Origin: Elusimicrobiota bacterium
GTDB lineage: Bacteria; Elusimicrobiota; Elusimicrobia; UBA1565
Reading direction: 5' to 3'
Length of the DNA: 64,000 nucleotides
Assembly (NCBI GenBank): GCA_041660925.1
Contig: JBAZVI010000012.1
Coordinates: forward strand, 1 to 64,000
Part shown: one piece after another, positions 45,201-60,200 of the stretch
Numbering within the stretch: the first letter of the stretch is position 1
Layout of the letters: each line of letters starts with the position of its first letter
Position numbers and translations under genes: made by a program
Notes under the pieces: model-generated
The model's input: only the letters and a program-made list of their open reading frames with translations
Database searches by the model: none
Told to the model about the DNA's origin: nothing

Positions 45201-48200
45201 GCCTGGCTCGGCCCCGCCCCCAACGCGGTCTCGGCCCTCGGCGGCAGCTCCGCGACCTATGTCCTCCAGGTCTCCAGCGACGACGTCGACTTCGCCGCCG
45301 GGAACATCGTCGCCTCCATCTCGACGCCGATGTGGAACCAGAACATGGGCATCACGCGCGACGACGCGACCTACGTCTCCACCTTCCCGCTCACCCAGGG
45401 CGCCACCTATTACTGGCGCGTGAGGGCCCGCCACCAGAACGGAATGTACGCCGGTGCCTGGTCGCCGGCCTGGAGCTTCGTCCTAGACGTGAGCTCTCCG
45501 GTCGGCACGACCTTCCTCTACCTCGACTCCGCGCAGACCCAGCGGCTCGAGGGCGAATACACCAACATGCTCGCCGGCGCGACGGCCCAGCTCACCGTGC
45601 GCGACCTCCTCGCCGGCCTGGCCGTGAGCAGCGCCGCCCTCAACGGCGGCTCGCCGGTTCCGCTCTCCGGCTTCTCCATACGGGTCTCGAGCAACGCCGG
45701 CTGGACCTGGCAGATCGTGGCCGTCAGCACGAGCTACGACGGGGCGAAGACCTACTTCCTCTCGTTCGCCGAGCTGGGCGGCCGGCTCTACGCCGGACAA
45801 TACGGCGCCGCAAACGACAGCGACGTCTACGGCTGCCGCCCCGAGCTCGCCGGCGACCCGCTCGTCTGCGACTCCGGAGACTGGTCGGTCAGCTACGATG
45901 AGACCGTCACCGGCGCGAATGGATTCTACGCCATGACGACCTTTAACGGCAGGATATACGCAGGCGCAGGCGGGCCGGCCAACACTCACGACATCCGGAC
46001 CTGCAACCCCGCCGCCACCGGCGACCCGACATACTGCGAACCCGCCGACTGGTCGCTTTCCTATAACCATGCCCTCACCGGTGCGAGCTACGTCCTCTCC
46101 CTGACCCCGCACAACGGGAAGCTCTACGCGGGCATCGGCGGTGGCGGCGGCTTCGGCAAGGTCCTCGTCTGCGACCCAACCCTGACCGGGAACCCGGACG
46201 CCTGCGAGACCGGGGACTGGACGCTGAGCTTCGACGGCGGGCAGGAGTACATGTGGGGCGCCGCTTCCTACAACGGCCTCCTTTATATGGGGCAGGGCTC
46301 CACCGCCGGAGACGGAGACATCTTCGCGTTCAACGGCACGACCTGGACCCGCGTCTACGACGAGCCGCCCGCCATGGGTTCACAGGTCAACGGGATGGCC
46401 GTCTATAACGGAAAGCTCTACGCGACCGAATACGGCGGCTCCGCGGACGTCATCGTCTACAACGGCGCAACCTGGTCCCCGTCGCTCTCGGTCCCGGAGC
46501 TCGGCGCCTACTCCCTGGAAGTCTTCGGCGGCCGGCTCTACGCCACCATGGGCTCCGGCGCGAGCATGGGGAGTCTCTACTCCTTCGACGGCAGCACCTG
46601 GACGCTGGTCTATCGCGACGACCAGGAAGTCCTGTGGACCGCCCAACCTTTCAACGGCCGCCTCTACCTCGGCCGCGGCAACGGCGCCGGCGACGGCGAC
46701 ATCCTCCTGGCGACGCCCATCTCCACCATGACCCTCGGCGGCACCGACGGCGTCAAGAGCGCCCAGACCCTGCTCGCGACGGGCCTGGACTTCATCGTCT
46801 CGACCAACGCGGTCTCCTGCGGGGGCGTCGCGCCCTGCCAGGCCACCAACCAGGTCGCGTTCACGGCCGCCGACATCGCCGGCAACGCCTGGTACTTCGG
46901 GCCCTTCGCGGTGTTCGTCGACACCCCGCCGCTCCAGCTCCAGCCCGAGAACGGGGCCTATGTCAGCACCACGACCCCGGTTTTCCGCTGGTCCTCGCAG
47001 TTCCACGCGGCGACCCAGCTCCAGGTCGACGACGACCCGGGCTTCGGCTCGGTCGCCGTGGACACCGCCGCGAGCGCTCCGTACCAGCAGATCGCCTATC
47101 CCCAGCCCCTCGCGATGGGCACGACCTGGTACTGGCGCCTCCGCGTCCCCGGCAACCCCGCCTGGTCCCCGACCCGCTCCTTCGTCGTCGACGTGGATTC
47201 CCCCTCCATCGTCGCGGCGTACTTCTCCACGAACACCTCGGCCGGCCCGTGGTGGCCGCTGCCCTCGACCGTCTACTCGGACACCGCGAACGTCAGCGTG
47301 CGCTTCACGGTCCGCGACGTCGATTCCGGGCTCATGGTCTCGACCGGCCTGCTCCAGGGCCTCGTCGTCCAGTGGCACTTCGACGACGGAGTCGGGACGA
47401 AGCTCCTCGACTCCTCGACCAAGGCGCTCAACGCGACGACGGTGAACGCGCCCCTGTGGATCGGCGGGCGCCGGGGCTCGGCCCTGCGCTTCAACGGCAC
47501 GACCCAGATGACCACGCTCGCCGACGACCCGAACTTCATCCTGGGCGACTACACCCTCATGGCCTGGATCCGCACCGCGAACGCCGGCGCGGCCAGGCGC
47601 CGCATCATCTCCCAGCAGGACGCCTCCCCGTACTTCTTCGTGCTCTCGCTGAACAACAACATCCTCGAGTGGTGCGACAGCCGCTATGTCCCCACCAGCG
47701 GCAGCGGCTGCTTCGCGCGCGGCAAGCCCCTCAACGACAGCGCCTGGCATCACGTCGCGGTAAGTCACACGAACGCCGACCAGTTCCGCGCCTATGTCGA
47801 CGGCATCCTCATCGCCACGCACGCCGCCGGCAACTACGCCGCGCTGAACGTCGCAGCTCCGATCACCGTCGGCGCCTACAGCGGAGCCAGCGAGTACTTC
47901 GCCGGGGACATCGACGAGGTGACGATGTTCTCCCGCGCGCTCTCCACCGGAGAGGTCGTCGACAGCTACCAGAGCAACCAGCTCGACGCCCATCACCGCA
48001 ACCTCGCCTACCAGGTGCGCGACTCGACCGACGCCGGCAATACCTGGACCGCGACCTCGACGACGACCCAGACGCTCGACGGCTGGAACTCGGACAAGAG
48101 CGAGCGCACCCTCCAGGTCGACGACGTCGCCCTCATCTGCTCGAGCGCTCCGCTGGCCTGGACCTCCAGGGTCTCGCTCTCGGTCTCCGACTACGCCGGC

Positions 48201-51200
48201 AACGTCGCGACCGCGGCGTACACCATCCTCGTGGACACCCTGACTCCCGTGGCGATCTCCTCCGCGAACTATCCCGCCGACGGGACCGCCGTCGACCTCC
48301 AGCCGAACTTCCAGTGGTCCGGCCCGCCCGCCTCTTCGTGCGCGGCGCTGGGGGCCGCGGCCTCCAACGCGACCTACTACCTGCAGGTCGCCGACGGCGA
48401 CCCCCTCTTCGCCCCCGGCAGCATCGTCATATCGGTCTCGACCCCGGTCTACTATGTGAACTTCAACCCGTACTTCCGGGACGACGGGGTCTACCTCTCG
48501 ACCTTCTCACTCTCGCCCGACACGACCTACTACTGGCGCGTGCGCATCCTCGGCCGCAACGGCAACTACGCTCCGTGGTCCCCGACCGCCAGCTTCGTGA
48601 CCGACTTCTCCTCCCCCACGGGCTCGAGCTACGCCTCGCTCAACGCGGCGCTGGGACAGGTGCTCGAGAGCCAGTACACGGACGTCCTCAACGGCGCCAC
48701 CGTCCAACTGACCGTGCAGGACGCGACCTCGGGCCTCCTCGTCTCGACCCGCGGCATCCCCGGCATCCTCGACGTCGCCCCCGGCGGCTACTGGGTCAAG
48801 TATTCGACCTCGGCCGGCCGCACCTGGCAGGACGGCAACGGCGCCATCAGCTACGCGCACGGCCTGCCCTACACCTTCGCGTACAAGGACTTCAACGGAC
48901 GCCTCTACGCGGGCGTCGGCGGAGCCGTCAACCAGAACATCATCTATGTCTGCAACCCCGGCCTCTCGGGAGATCCGGACGTCTGCGACCCCGGGGACTG
49001 GAGCACGAGCTTCGGCGGCGGAGGCGGCACCAACTACGCCTGGTCGCTCGAGTCCTACAACGGGAAGCTCTACGCCGGCATGGGCGGAACCGCGAGCGGC
49101 ATGGTCTACGTCTGCAACCCGGCCCTGACCGGCAACGCCACCCAATGCGACGCCGGGGACTGGAGCCAGCAGATCACGGGCATGGGCGTCTATGTCATGG
49201 GCCTGAAAGTCTACAACGGGAAGCTCTACGCCGCGGCTTATGCCGGCGCCGCGAGCGGCGCCTATGTCTACGCCTACGACGGGGCCACCTGGACCCAGAG
49301 CTTCACCGCTCCGGGCTTCGGTTTCTGGGACCTCGGGGTCTACAACGGCCGCCTCTTCGCCGCCCAGTACAACCCCGGTGACATCTATGTCTTCGACGGC
49401 AGCGTCTGGACGAGGTCCATGGCGAACGCCCATCCTTACGCCATGGGCCTCGGCGTCTACAACGGCAAGCTCTACTCGGGCGGCTACCTCAATGGAACGA
49501 GCGCCGGCGCCGAGATCTTCAGCTACGACGGCCTGACCTGGACGAAGATCTTCAACGGCCCCGGTTCCGGTTTCCGCACCGTCGCGGCCTTCAACGGTCG
49601 GCTCTACGCCGGGCAGTCCAACTTCGCCGCGAACGACGGCCTCGGCGACCTCTACGCCTTCGACGGCACGACCTTCACCATCGCTTACAACGGCTTCATG
49701 GAAGAGATCCGCAGCCTCTACCCCTGGCGCAACCGGCTCTACATGGCGCCCGGCTCGCAGGCGGGCAACGGCAACCTCATGTACTTCGCTCCGGCGGCGA
49801 CGATGACGCTGAGCGGCCAGGACGCGACGACCGCGGCAGAGACGCTCTCCTCGCAGGTGAACCTGGTCATCTCGACGAATGCGACGACCTGCGGCGGCCT
49901 CCTCAAGCCCTGCGGCGCCACCAACCAGGTCATGTTCTACTTCAGCAACCTGGCCGGCGGCGCAACCGCCTACGGCCCCTACGCCGTGCTCGTCGACAGC
50001 CCTCCCGCCCAGCTCCAGCCCGAGGACATGAGCGCGGTCTCCACCACGACGCCGCAGTTCCGCTGGCAGGCCTACGCGAACATCCCCGTGCAGTTCCAGC
50101 TCGCCTCCGACGCCGGCTTCACGGGCGTCATCAGCGACTCCATCACCTGGAACAACTTCCTCAGCAGCTCGAACGTGCTGGCGCCGAACGCCACCTACTA
50201 CTGGCGCGTGCGCACCCAGGGCAACCCGAACTGGTCCGCAATCTGGTCGTTCGTCGTAGACATCGGCTCCCCGTCACTCTACAACGCGCAGTTCAGCACG
50301 GCCCCGGCCGCTTCGAACACTTGGAACGCGCTCCAAACGGTCTACGCCTCCTCGAACATCGTGAGCGTCCGGCTCAACGTCCAGGACCCGATCGCCGGCC
50401 TCATGACGACGACCGGCGTGCCGCAGGGACTCGCCGCGCAGTGGCACTTCGACGAATCGTCGGGTCCGATGGTCGTCGACGCCGGCACGAACACCTTCAA
50501 CGGCTACGTCCAGGGCAACCTCTCCTGGGTCGGCGGCAAGCGGGGCACCGCCGTCCAACTCAACGGAGCAAGCCAATGGCTGCAGACGGCTCCCACCACC
50601 AAACTCTCATTCAGCAGGGATTTCACCGTCGAGACGTGGTTCAAGACGGTCTCCCCGACCCAATACATCAGCCTGCTGTCGAATTATGACGGCAACGGGT
50701 ACATCATGGCCCTCAACAACCCGACGGCGGGCGATTTCAGTTTCTGGACCGCCGCCACGTGGACCGGGCTGACGGTCCCCGGCATCAAGTCCAACGACGG
50801 CAACTGGCACCACTTCGCGGTGGTCGTCAGCCCGCCCTTCTTCCACTACTACGTGGACGGCCTCTGGCGCGGCTCCACCGCCGGAGGCGCCGCCAACGTC
50901 ACCGCCTCGGCCGTCCCGACCTTCATCGGGACTCTCTACGCCGCCAACTACTGGTTCCCGGGAGCGATCGACGAACCAAGACTCTACAACGTCGCCCGCT
51001 CCTCGGCGGACATCCTCTCCGACTACCAGAGCGACCGGCTCGCCGCTCATGACGACGGCCGCGCGTTCGAGGTGCGCTATTCGACCACGGGCGGCGCGAC
51101 CTGGCTGCCGGTCTCGACGCCCACGATCTCCATCACGGCGGGCGGCAACGGCGACAAGGACGCCTTCACGCTCCAGATCGACAGTCTCTCGGTCGTCAAC

Positions 51201-54200
51201 TCGACCGCAGTCGGCGCGGCCACGAACCTCCTGGCGGTCTCCGCGGCCGACATCGCCGGCAACGTCTCTACGATGACCTATATGGTCTGGGTCGACTCCC
51301 CCCCCGCGGCCGCCGGCCCGGCCGACGGGGCGTGGGTCTCGACGGTGTCTCCGTCCCTCTCCTGGACCGCGGGCCTCACCCAGGTCCAGGTCGACGACGA
51401 CGCCGGCTTCGGCTCCGTCGCGGCAGACTCGACGACCTGGAACAACTTCGCGTACCCGACCGCGCTCTCGGTGAACACGACCTACTACTGGCGGACGAAG
51501 AACGCCAACCGCTTCAACTGGAGCGACGTCAACAGCTTCGTCATCGACGCAGATTCCCCCGTCTTCACGAACCCGCAGGTCTCCACGAGCCCGGCGACGA
51601 GTTCCTGGAACAACCTGCCCTACGCGGTCTACCTCGACTCGAACGTGGTGAGCGTGCGCCTGAACGTCCAGGACTCCCTGTCGGGCCTCATGGCCTCGAC
51701 CGGCCCGCTCCAAGGCCTCGTCGCTCAATGGCACATGGACGAGTCCTCAGGCATCCTCGCGCTCGACTCCTCAGGCAACGACTACCACGGCACCATCGTG
51801 AACAGCCCGGTCTGGGCGCCCGGCAAGAGCGGCACAACGCTCAATCTCAACGGCACGAACCAGTACATCAACATCCCCTACCAGGCCGCGCTCAACCTGA
51901 CGTCGAACTTCACGATCGAAGCCTGGATCAAGACGAGCGGCGCGGCGCAGGAGACGGTCATCGCCACGTACAACAACGCGTCCAACGGCTACATCCTCGC
52001 CGTGAACGTCAACGTGGCCGGAGACGTCGCCCTCTGGACCCAGGCCTGGCGCGGCTTCGGGAACCAGCGCATCAACGACGGGAATTGGCACCACATCGCC
52101 GTCACGCTCGACAACGGCGGCGCGGGCGCCAAGGTCGCCCGCCTCTTCGTAGACGGCTCTTTCCGCGCGGCGGTGGGCGGCAGCGACATCAACAGTTCAG
52201 GCCAGCCGACGACCATCGGCACGCGGCCGCTGCTCGCCACCTATTTCCCGGGTTCCATCGACGAGGTCCGCGTCTTCAACCTCGTCCGCTCCTCCGCGCA
52301 GATCGCCGCCGACTACCACGCCGACCAGCTCAACGCCTACGCGCTCGGCAAAAGCTACAGCGTCCGCTACAGCACGAACGCCGGCGTAAGCTGGACCTGG
52401 CTCTCGACGAACAGCATCACCCTGAGCGCGACGGAGAACCGCGACCAGGGGATCGCCCTTCTCCAAGCCGACGACATCCAGCTCACCGTCAGCACGGGTT
52501 CCTATGCGCAGACCAACCGCGTGGCCGTCGCGGTCTCCGACTACGCGGGCAACATCGCCAGCGCGACCTACTCCCTCTACGTCGACCGGCCGCCGCTGGT
52601 CGTCGGCCCCGAGAACGGCGCCTATGTGAGCACGACCCCCGTCCTTGCCTGGGATTCGGAGCGTACCGACGTCCTAGTGCAGGTCGACGACAACGAGGAC
52701 TTCTCGTCCATCCTCATCGACTCCTCGACGAAGGGCAAGTATCTCATCACCCCGGCGACCCTCGCCCAAGGCACGACCTACTGGTGGCGCATCGGCAACG
52801 CCGGGATGGGCGGCAACTGGCGCGTTCAGTCCTTCATCATCGACATCACGACGCCGTACATCGCGGTCCCCGAGGTCTCCACGGACCCGGCGAGCGGCCC
52901 CTGGGACAGCCCGACGGTCTACGTGACGACGAATGTCGTGAGCGTGCGCGCGCAGATCCAGGACCCGCTCGCCGGGCTCATGGTCAGCACCGGCCTGCCG
53001 CCCTTCCTCGCCGCGCACTGGCGCTTCGACGAGAGCTCGGGGAGCGTCCTCCTCGACGCCTCGACGAACTCCCTCAACGGTCTGATCCGGAACAGCCCGG
53101 TATGGGTCCCCGGCGCCCACGGCTCGGGACTTAAATTCAACGGAACGAACCAGGACGTCATCATCCCGGCGCAGGAGAACCTGCGCCTCATCAACAACTT
53201 CACCATCGAGGTCTGGTTCCGCACGAACTCCGTCGCGACCTATCGGACCCTCGTCTCCGACGGCTACTACGACGGCGTCTCGACCTGGTACGGCTACATG
53301 CTTACCGCCAACGGCTCCGCGGCCGGCGGGGTCAGCTTCTACACCAACGGCGCCTGGAGGAACTGGACCGGCCTCGGCATCAACGACGGCCGCTGGCACC
53401 ACCTCGCCCTGCGCTTCTACGGCGGGAACGTCGCGGACCTCTTCATCGACGGCATCCCCAGAGGGATCATCCCCGGCGGAGGCATCCCGAGCACCCTCTA
53501 CCAGACCGCCATCGGCCAGTACTGGGGCGGGAACTTCTACGACGGAGAGATCGACGAGGTTTCGATCTACCGCGTCGTACGCACGACCGAGGAGATCGTC
53601 TCGACCTGGCAGAACGGGCAGCTGCACGCGCAGAGCGACGGGGAGGCCTACTCGGTCCTCTACACGACCAACGCGGGCCTGACCTGGCTCTACGTCTCGA
53701 CCGCCTCGGTTAGCGTCTCCGGCACGAACGCCGACAAAGGCGTGCGGACCTTCCAAGCCGACGGGATCCCACTCGTGGGCTCCTCGGACACCTACTCCTC
53801 GCAGAACCGCGTAGCCTTCGTCGCCTCGGACTACGCGGGCAACGTCGGCACGATGACCTTCATCGTGAACGTCGACACGGTCCCCGCTCCGGTCCTCATC
53901 GGGCCGGAGAACGGCGCTTACGTGTCGACGACGACTCCGAGCGTCGCCTGGTCGACGACGTCCTGGAACTATCATACCGTCCAGTTCTCGCTCGACCCCG
54001 GCTTCACGCAGGTCATCGCCGCCTCCAGCACCTTCAACCAGTTCTACATCTCATCGAACGCCCTGACCGAGGGCACCACGGTCTGGTGGCGCGTGCGCCG
54101 GACCCCCGGCCGCTCCGACAACTGGTCCGAGGTCCGTTCCTTCGTCGTCGACATCGTCCCGACCTACTTCTACGCCGTGCAGGCCGCGACCGATGCGTAC

Positions 54201-57200
54201 AGCGCGACCTGGAGCGACGTGCCCTCGGACACCCTCTACTTCTCCTCGAACGTCGTACATCTTCGCGGCTGGTTCCGCGATCAGACCTCGGGCCTCATGG
54301 CGTCCACCGGGCTGCCTCAGGGGCTCATCGGCCAATGGCATCTCGACGAATCCTCGGGCGGGGTCGCGCTCGACGCATCCACCAACGGATACCACGGCAC
54401 CATCTTCAACGACGCCATCGAGATCGGAGGGCGCGTAGGTCCGGCTCTCTTCTTCGGCTCGAATCAGAACATCCGCATCCCCTATAGGCCGCAGCTGAAC
54501 CTGCGCGACAATTTCACACTCTCTGCCTGGATCAAGACGAACAGCGCCACGAACTACAACACCTTCATCTCGAACTACTCCGGCGGCGTCGGCTATATCC
54601 TCGGCATCAACCACGCCTCCTATCCCGGACGCGTCTACTTCTATCAGGCGACCTACGGATACGTCATCTGCGACTATCCGATCGTCAACGACAACGGCTG
54701 GCACCACGTCGCCGTCACCTACGACAACACCACCGTCACGTTCTACGTCGACGGCACGCGCCGCAACTCGGTCCGAACCGCTTCCCAGGTTCCCTCCTCG
54801 ACGATACAGACCGTCCTCGGCGCCTACGGCGACGGCACGAGCTATAACTGGATCGGGGCGCTCGACGAAGTCCAGATCTACGGCGTCGTGCGCTCGTCCG
54901 CGCAGATTCTCGCCGACTACGAGTCCTCCCAGCTGGGGGCGCAGGACCGCGGCGCCGCCTACTCGGTGCGCTACTCCACCAACGGCGGCATGACCTGGCT
55001 GGCGGTCTCGACGCAGAACGTTGCCTTCACCGGCTACAACACCGGCAAGGGCGTCGAGATGCTCTCCGTTAGCAGCGTCACGCTCGTCAACAGCACCGCG
55101 ACCGCCGCCGCGACGAACATCATCGCCTTCTCCTTCTCGGATTACGCCGGGAACATCTCGACCTCGGCCTACGTCATCCTCGTCGACACCGTGCCCGCCC
55201 CGGCGCCGGTCGGCCCGCTCAGCGGCACCTGGGTGCGCGTGAGCACCCCGACCCTCGTCTGGGCCCCGAACACCGGCGGCTACCACAGCGTCCAGATCGC
55301 TTCGGACGCGGGATTCACGAGCGTGGTCGCGGGCACGGCGACCACGACGAACACCTTCTACGTCTCCACCGCCCCGCTCCAGCACGCGACGACCTACTGG
55401 TGGCGCGTGCGCAAGACGGCGGGCAACGAGACCTGGTCGTCCACGCAGACCTTCGTCATGGACCTCGGGAACCCGGTCTTCTCGCAGCCGGAGTTCTCCA
55501 CGAACACGGCGGCCGCGCTCTGGTACCCGTTCCCGATGACGAACTACGCGGACTCCTCGACGGTCACCGTGCGCGTGCGCGTTCAGGATGCCGACTCCGG
55601 CATCATGGCGACGACCGGCGTCCCTCAGGGACTCGTCGGCTGGTGGCGCCTCGACGAATCCTCGGGCGTCATGACGCTCGATTCCTCGAGCAATTCCATA
55701 CAGGGGCTGCTCGGCGGCACGGCGGTCTCGACGTGGACGACCGGCATCCGCGGCGGCGCGCTGAACTTCAACTCCGCCCTGAGCCAGCAGGTGGTCTTCC
55801 CCTATCGCCCGGAACTCAACCTCCGGACGAACTTCACGGTCTCCGCGTGGTTCAAGACCAAGACCCTGTCCACCGCGCAGGCCCTCTTCGGCAACATCGC
55901 CGGGGCGGCGAACGGCTTCACCTGCGAGATCAACTACCCCGTCGTCGGCTCCGTCGGCTTCTGGACCAACGCCACCTGGACGAGCATCCCGAACCTCAAC
56001 CCGGCGGACGGGAACTGGCACCAGGTCGCCTTCGTCGTCGCCAACGGCGCGTTCAACTACTACTTCGACGGCGCCTTCCGCGGCGCCGTGGCCGGCGCGC
56101 CGGCGAACTCCTCCGTCGCCAACGGCTTCGCCATCGGCTCCTACTACGGCGGCGCGTACTTCAACGGCGCCATCGACGAGGTGCGGGCCTACAACGTCGC
56201 GCTTTCGACCGACGAGATCCTCGCCACGTATCAGAGCGACCTGCTCGCCTCGCACTTCCGCGGGAAGACCTACGGAGTCTCGGTCTCCTCCAACAGCGGT
56301 CTCACCTGGGTGAGCCTCTCGACCGACACCGTATCTTTCACGTCGACCGAGAACCGCGACCAGTCCGTCGGCATCCTCCAGGCCGACGGGGTCTACGTCC
56401 CGAACTCGACCGCCCCCTGGGCGTTCAGCAACCGCGTGATGTTCACCGCCGGCGACTACGCGGGCAACGTCGCCACCGCGTCCTACTCGGTGCTCGTCGA
56501 CACCCCGCCCGCCCTGGACGTCCCCGTCGACGGCGTCTGGGTCTCCACCGCAAAGCCGTCGTTCACCTGGTTCGCTGCGACCTCCGCCCAGATCCAGGTC
56601 GCGACCGACCTGGGATTCTCCTCGGTCGTCATCGACTCCACGACCGGCCACAACTTCCTCTCCTCGAGCACGCTCGTGAGCCTCCTGCCGGCGACGACCC
56701 ACTACTGGCGCGTGCGCCACGGCCCCTACGCAGCGAACTGGGGTCCGACCCGCTCCTTCGTCATCGACCTCTCCTCGCCGGCCCTCACCGACCCGCAGGT
56801 GAGCACGGCTCCGGCGGAAGGACTCTGGACGCCGCTGCCGACCTCGACGGTCTACATGACCTCGAACGTCGTCTCCATGCGCTGGAGCGTCCGGGATGTC
56901 GAGTCGGGTCTCATGGTCACCAGCGGCCCGCCCCAGGGCCTGGTGGGCATGTGGCACTTCAACGAATCCACCGGGATGGTCGCGCTCGACGCCTCGACCC
57001 AGGCACATCACGGCTTCGTGCCCAGTACGATGACCTGGGTCCAGGGCCGCAAGGGCTACGCGCTGAACTTCGACGGCGCCGGGCATCATGTGACCATCGC
57101 CGACGCGAAGGAATTCACCTTCCTCAACTACACGGTCGAAGCCTGGTTCAAGACCCCCAACGCGGGAGCCGGCCAGCGACGCCTCGTCAGCCATCAGGAC

Positions 57201-60200
57201 GGCACGAACTACTGGCAGCTGACCCTGCAGGACAACCGCCCGCGCTTCTGCGACATCCGCTTCGGCGGCTGCGACGTCATCGGACCGACCGTCAACGACA
57301 ACGCCTGGCACCACCTGGCGATGTCTCACGAGAGCGGCAACCGCTTCACCTACTACCTCGACGGCGTCGTCATCGGCACGCGGACGGCCGGAGCCGGCTC
57401 CCCCATCGACATCGTCAACCCGCTCGAGATCGGCCGCCGCTACGACGGCGCGGTCGTCTTCACCGGCGTCATCGACGAGGTCCGGCTCTACAGCGTCGCC
57501 CTCACGACCGCACAGGTCCTGACCGAGTATCAATCCGACCAACTCGCCGCGCAGTACGCCGGCAAGACCTACGACGTCGTCTATTCCACCAACGGCGGCG
57601 TCACCTGGCTGCACGTCTCGACCCAGAACCTCACCTTCTCCTCGTTCTCCAACCGAGAGACCGGCTACGCGAGCGTTCAGGCCGACGGCATCTCGCTGGT
57701 CAACTCCACTTTCCCGGCGGCGCCCACGAACATCGTCGGACTGAGCGTCTCGGACTACGCCGGAAACGTCGCCACCTCGGCCTTCGTCGTCCTCGTCGAC
57801 ACCGTCGCGCCGCCCTCGCTCATCGCCCCCGTCAACGGCGCGTACGTCAGCACGACCGGCCCGACCTTCTCCTGGGGCCCCATGACCGGAGGCCCGCACG
57901 AGGTGCAGGCCGCTCGCGACGCGGGCTTCACGCTCATCGACATGAGTTCCACGACCTCGAACTATTACGCCTACAGCCCCGTCGGCCTGCAGGAAGGGAC
58001 GACCTACTGGTGGCGCGTGCGCAAGGCCGCGGCGAACGACAACTGGTCCCTGGTCCGGACCTTCGTCGTGGACCTGGCCTCCCCGACCTTCACGACGCCG
58101 CTGGTCTCGAGCGACTCCGTCAACGGGGTGTGGCTCGACCTGAACTCGCAGGTCTACATGGATACGACCGTGGTCTCGGTGCGTATGAGCGTCCAGGACC
58201 CGCTCGCGGGACTCATGACCTCCACCGGTCTGCCGCAGGGCCTCGTCGGCCTCTGGCACCTCGACGAGAGCACCGGTGCCATGGCCCTCGACGCCTCGAC
58301 CAACGGCTTCCATGGCACGCTTGCGGGGACGACGATCTCGACCTGGACCGCGGGGGCCCGCGGGAGCGCCCTCTGGTTCGACGGCGCCCGCACCCAGCGC
58401 GTCGAGATCCCCTACCGGCCCGACTTCAACCTGACGAACAACTACACCGTCGAGGCCTGGTTCCTCACCAAGACCCCTGCGCTCAACCAGAACATCCTCG
58501 GCAACTTCAACGGCGCGACCGGCGGCTTCATCCTCCGCGTCAACCAGGTCGCGTTGGGAGACATCACCCTGTATCACGGCAACGGAAATCGCACGATTCC
58601 CGGAGTGTTCCCTAACGACGGCAAGTGGCACCATCTCGCGGCCTCGGTGTCCAACGGCGCGGTGAACCTCTTCCTCGACGGCGGCTTCCGCGGCGCTGTC
58701 GCGGCGCCGGCCGGGATCGCGTCGACTCAGCGCCTCGAGATCGGCGCCGCCGGCAACGCGACCGTGCCCTTCAACGGAGCCATCGACGAAGTGCGGCTCT
58801 ACAACGTCGCGCTCACCACCGCGCAGATCCTCGCGGACTATGAGGCCGACAGCCTCGGCGCGTTCGCCCGCGAGAAGGCATACTCCGTCTCGTACTCGAC
58901 GACGGGCGGCGTGAGCTGGCTGCCGGCCTCGACCTGGACCGTGACGCTGGACGGCACGAACGCCGACAAGACCCTGCGCACGATCCAGGTCGACGGCATC
59001 CCGCTCGTCAACTCGACGGGGCCGTGGTCGACCCTCGACCGGGTCTCCCTCGCGGTCTCGGATTACGCCGGGAACGTCGCCACCCGCACCTTCGTCGTCT
59101 ACATCGACACTCACCCGCCGCTCCTCGCGCCGGCGGACGGCGCCTGGGTATCGACGACGACCCCGATGCTCGCGTGGCGGCCGGTCCCGCTGACGCAGGC
59201 GCAGATCGCCTCCGACGCCGACTTCTCCTCGGTGGTCGTCGACTCGACGACCCGCAGCGCCTCCCTTCAGCAGCCGCAGCCGCTGTCGGAGGGCGCGACC
59301 TACTGGTGGCGCGCGCGCAACTCGGGCCTCGGCAACTGGGCTCCGCCCCGCTCCTTCGTCGTCGACGTCGGCAGCCCCTCCATCTACGCGGCCCAGGTCA
59401 CCAGCGACACCGTCGACGAGCCCTGGCTCGACCTCTCCAGCCAGGTCTACATGGCGACCACGGTGGTCTCCGTCCGGGTCAAGGTCCGCGACACGCTCTC
59501 GGGCCTCATGCTCTCCACCGGCGTCCCCAACGGTCTCCTCGCGCTCTGGCACCTCGACGAGTCCTCCGGCGCCAGCGTCCTGGACGCCTCGACGAACGCG
59601 CTGAACGGCGGCACCGTCGGAGCCCCCGTCTGGGTCTCCGGCCGCCGCGGCGCCGCCCTCCAGCTCAACGGCACGACCCAGCGCGCCATGATCCCCGCCT
59701 CGGGCCTCCTGGACCTGCGCGACAACTTCACGATCAGCGCCTGGGTGAAGACCGCCCTGGGCACCAACGAGGTCATCGTTTCGAACTGGACGGCGGCGAA
59801 CAACGGCTACGGCTTCGGCCTGAACCTGCCGGCCGCCGGAGACCTCTACTTCTGGTCCAACGGCGCGACCAAGTCGGCGACGGGCACGAAGCTCAACGAC
59901 AACGTCTGGCACAACGTCGCGCTCAGCGTCGGCGGCGGCCGCCACGACTACTACGTCGACGGCGTCTGGCGCAGCTCGGTGACCGCCGGAGGCCCGGCGA
60001 CCTCCCCCGGCGCGACGATCATCGGCGCGTGGAGCAACTCGACGAACCACTTCTCCGGACTCATCGACGAGGTCCGCGTCTTCGGCGTCGTCCGCTCCTC
60101 CGCCGAGATCCTCGCCGACTACGAAGCCGACCAGCTCTCCGCCTTCTCGAAGGGGAAGGCCTACGCCGTCCTCTACAGCACGAACGCGGGCGTGACCTGG

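Noticed and set aside
54051..60050. A 1,999-codon open frame on the minus strand, with similar ones at 39588-44423 and 33609-37334
   Set aside because: They lie antisense to the giant gene in GC-rich sequence where one antisense phase rarely meets stops. Their translations are Arg/Gly/Val/Asp-rich with no domains, whereas the plus-strand phase gives clear LamG and propeller sequence.
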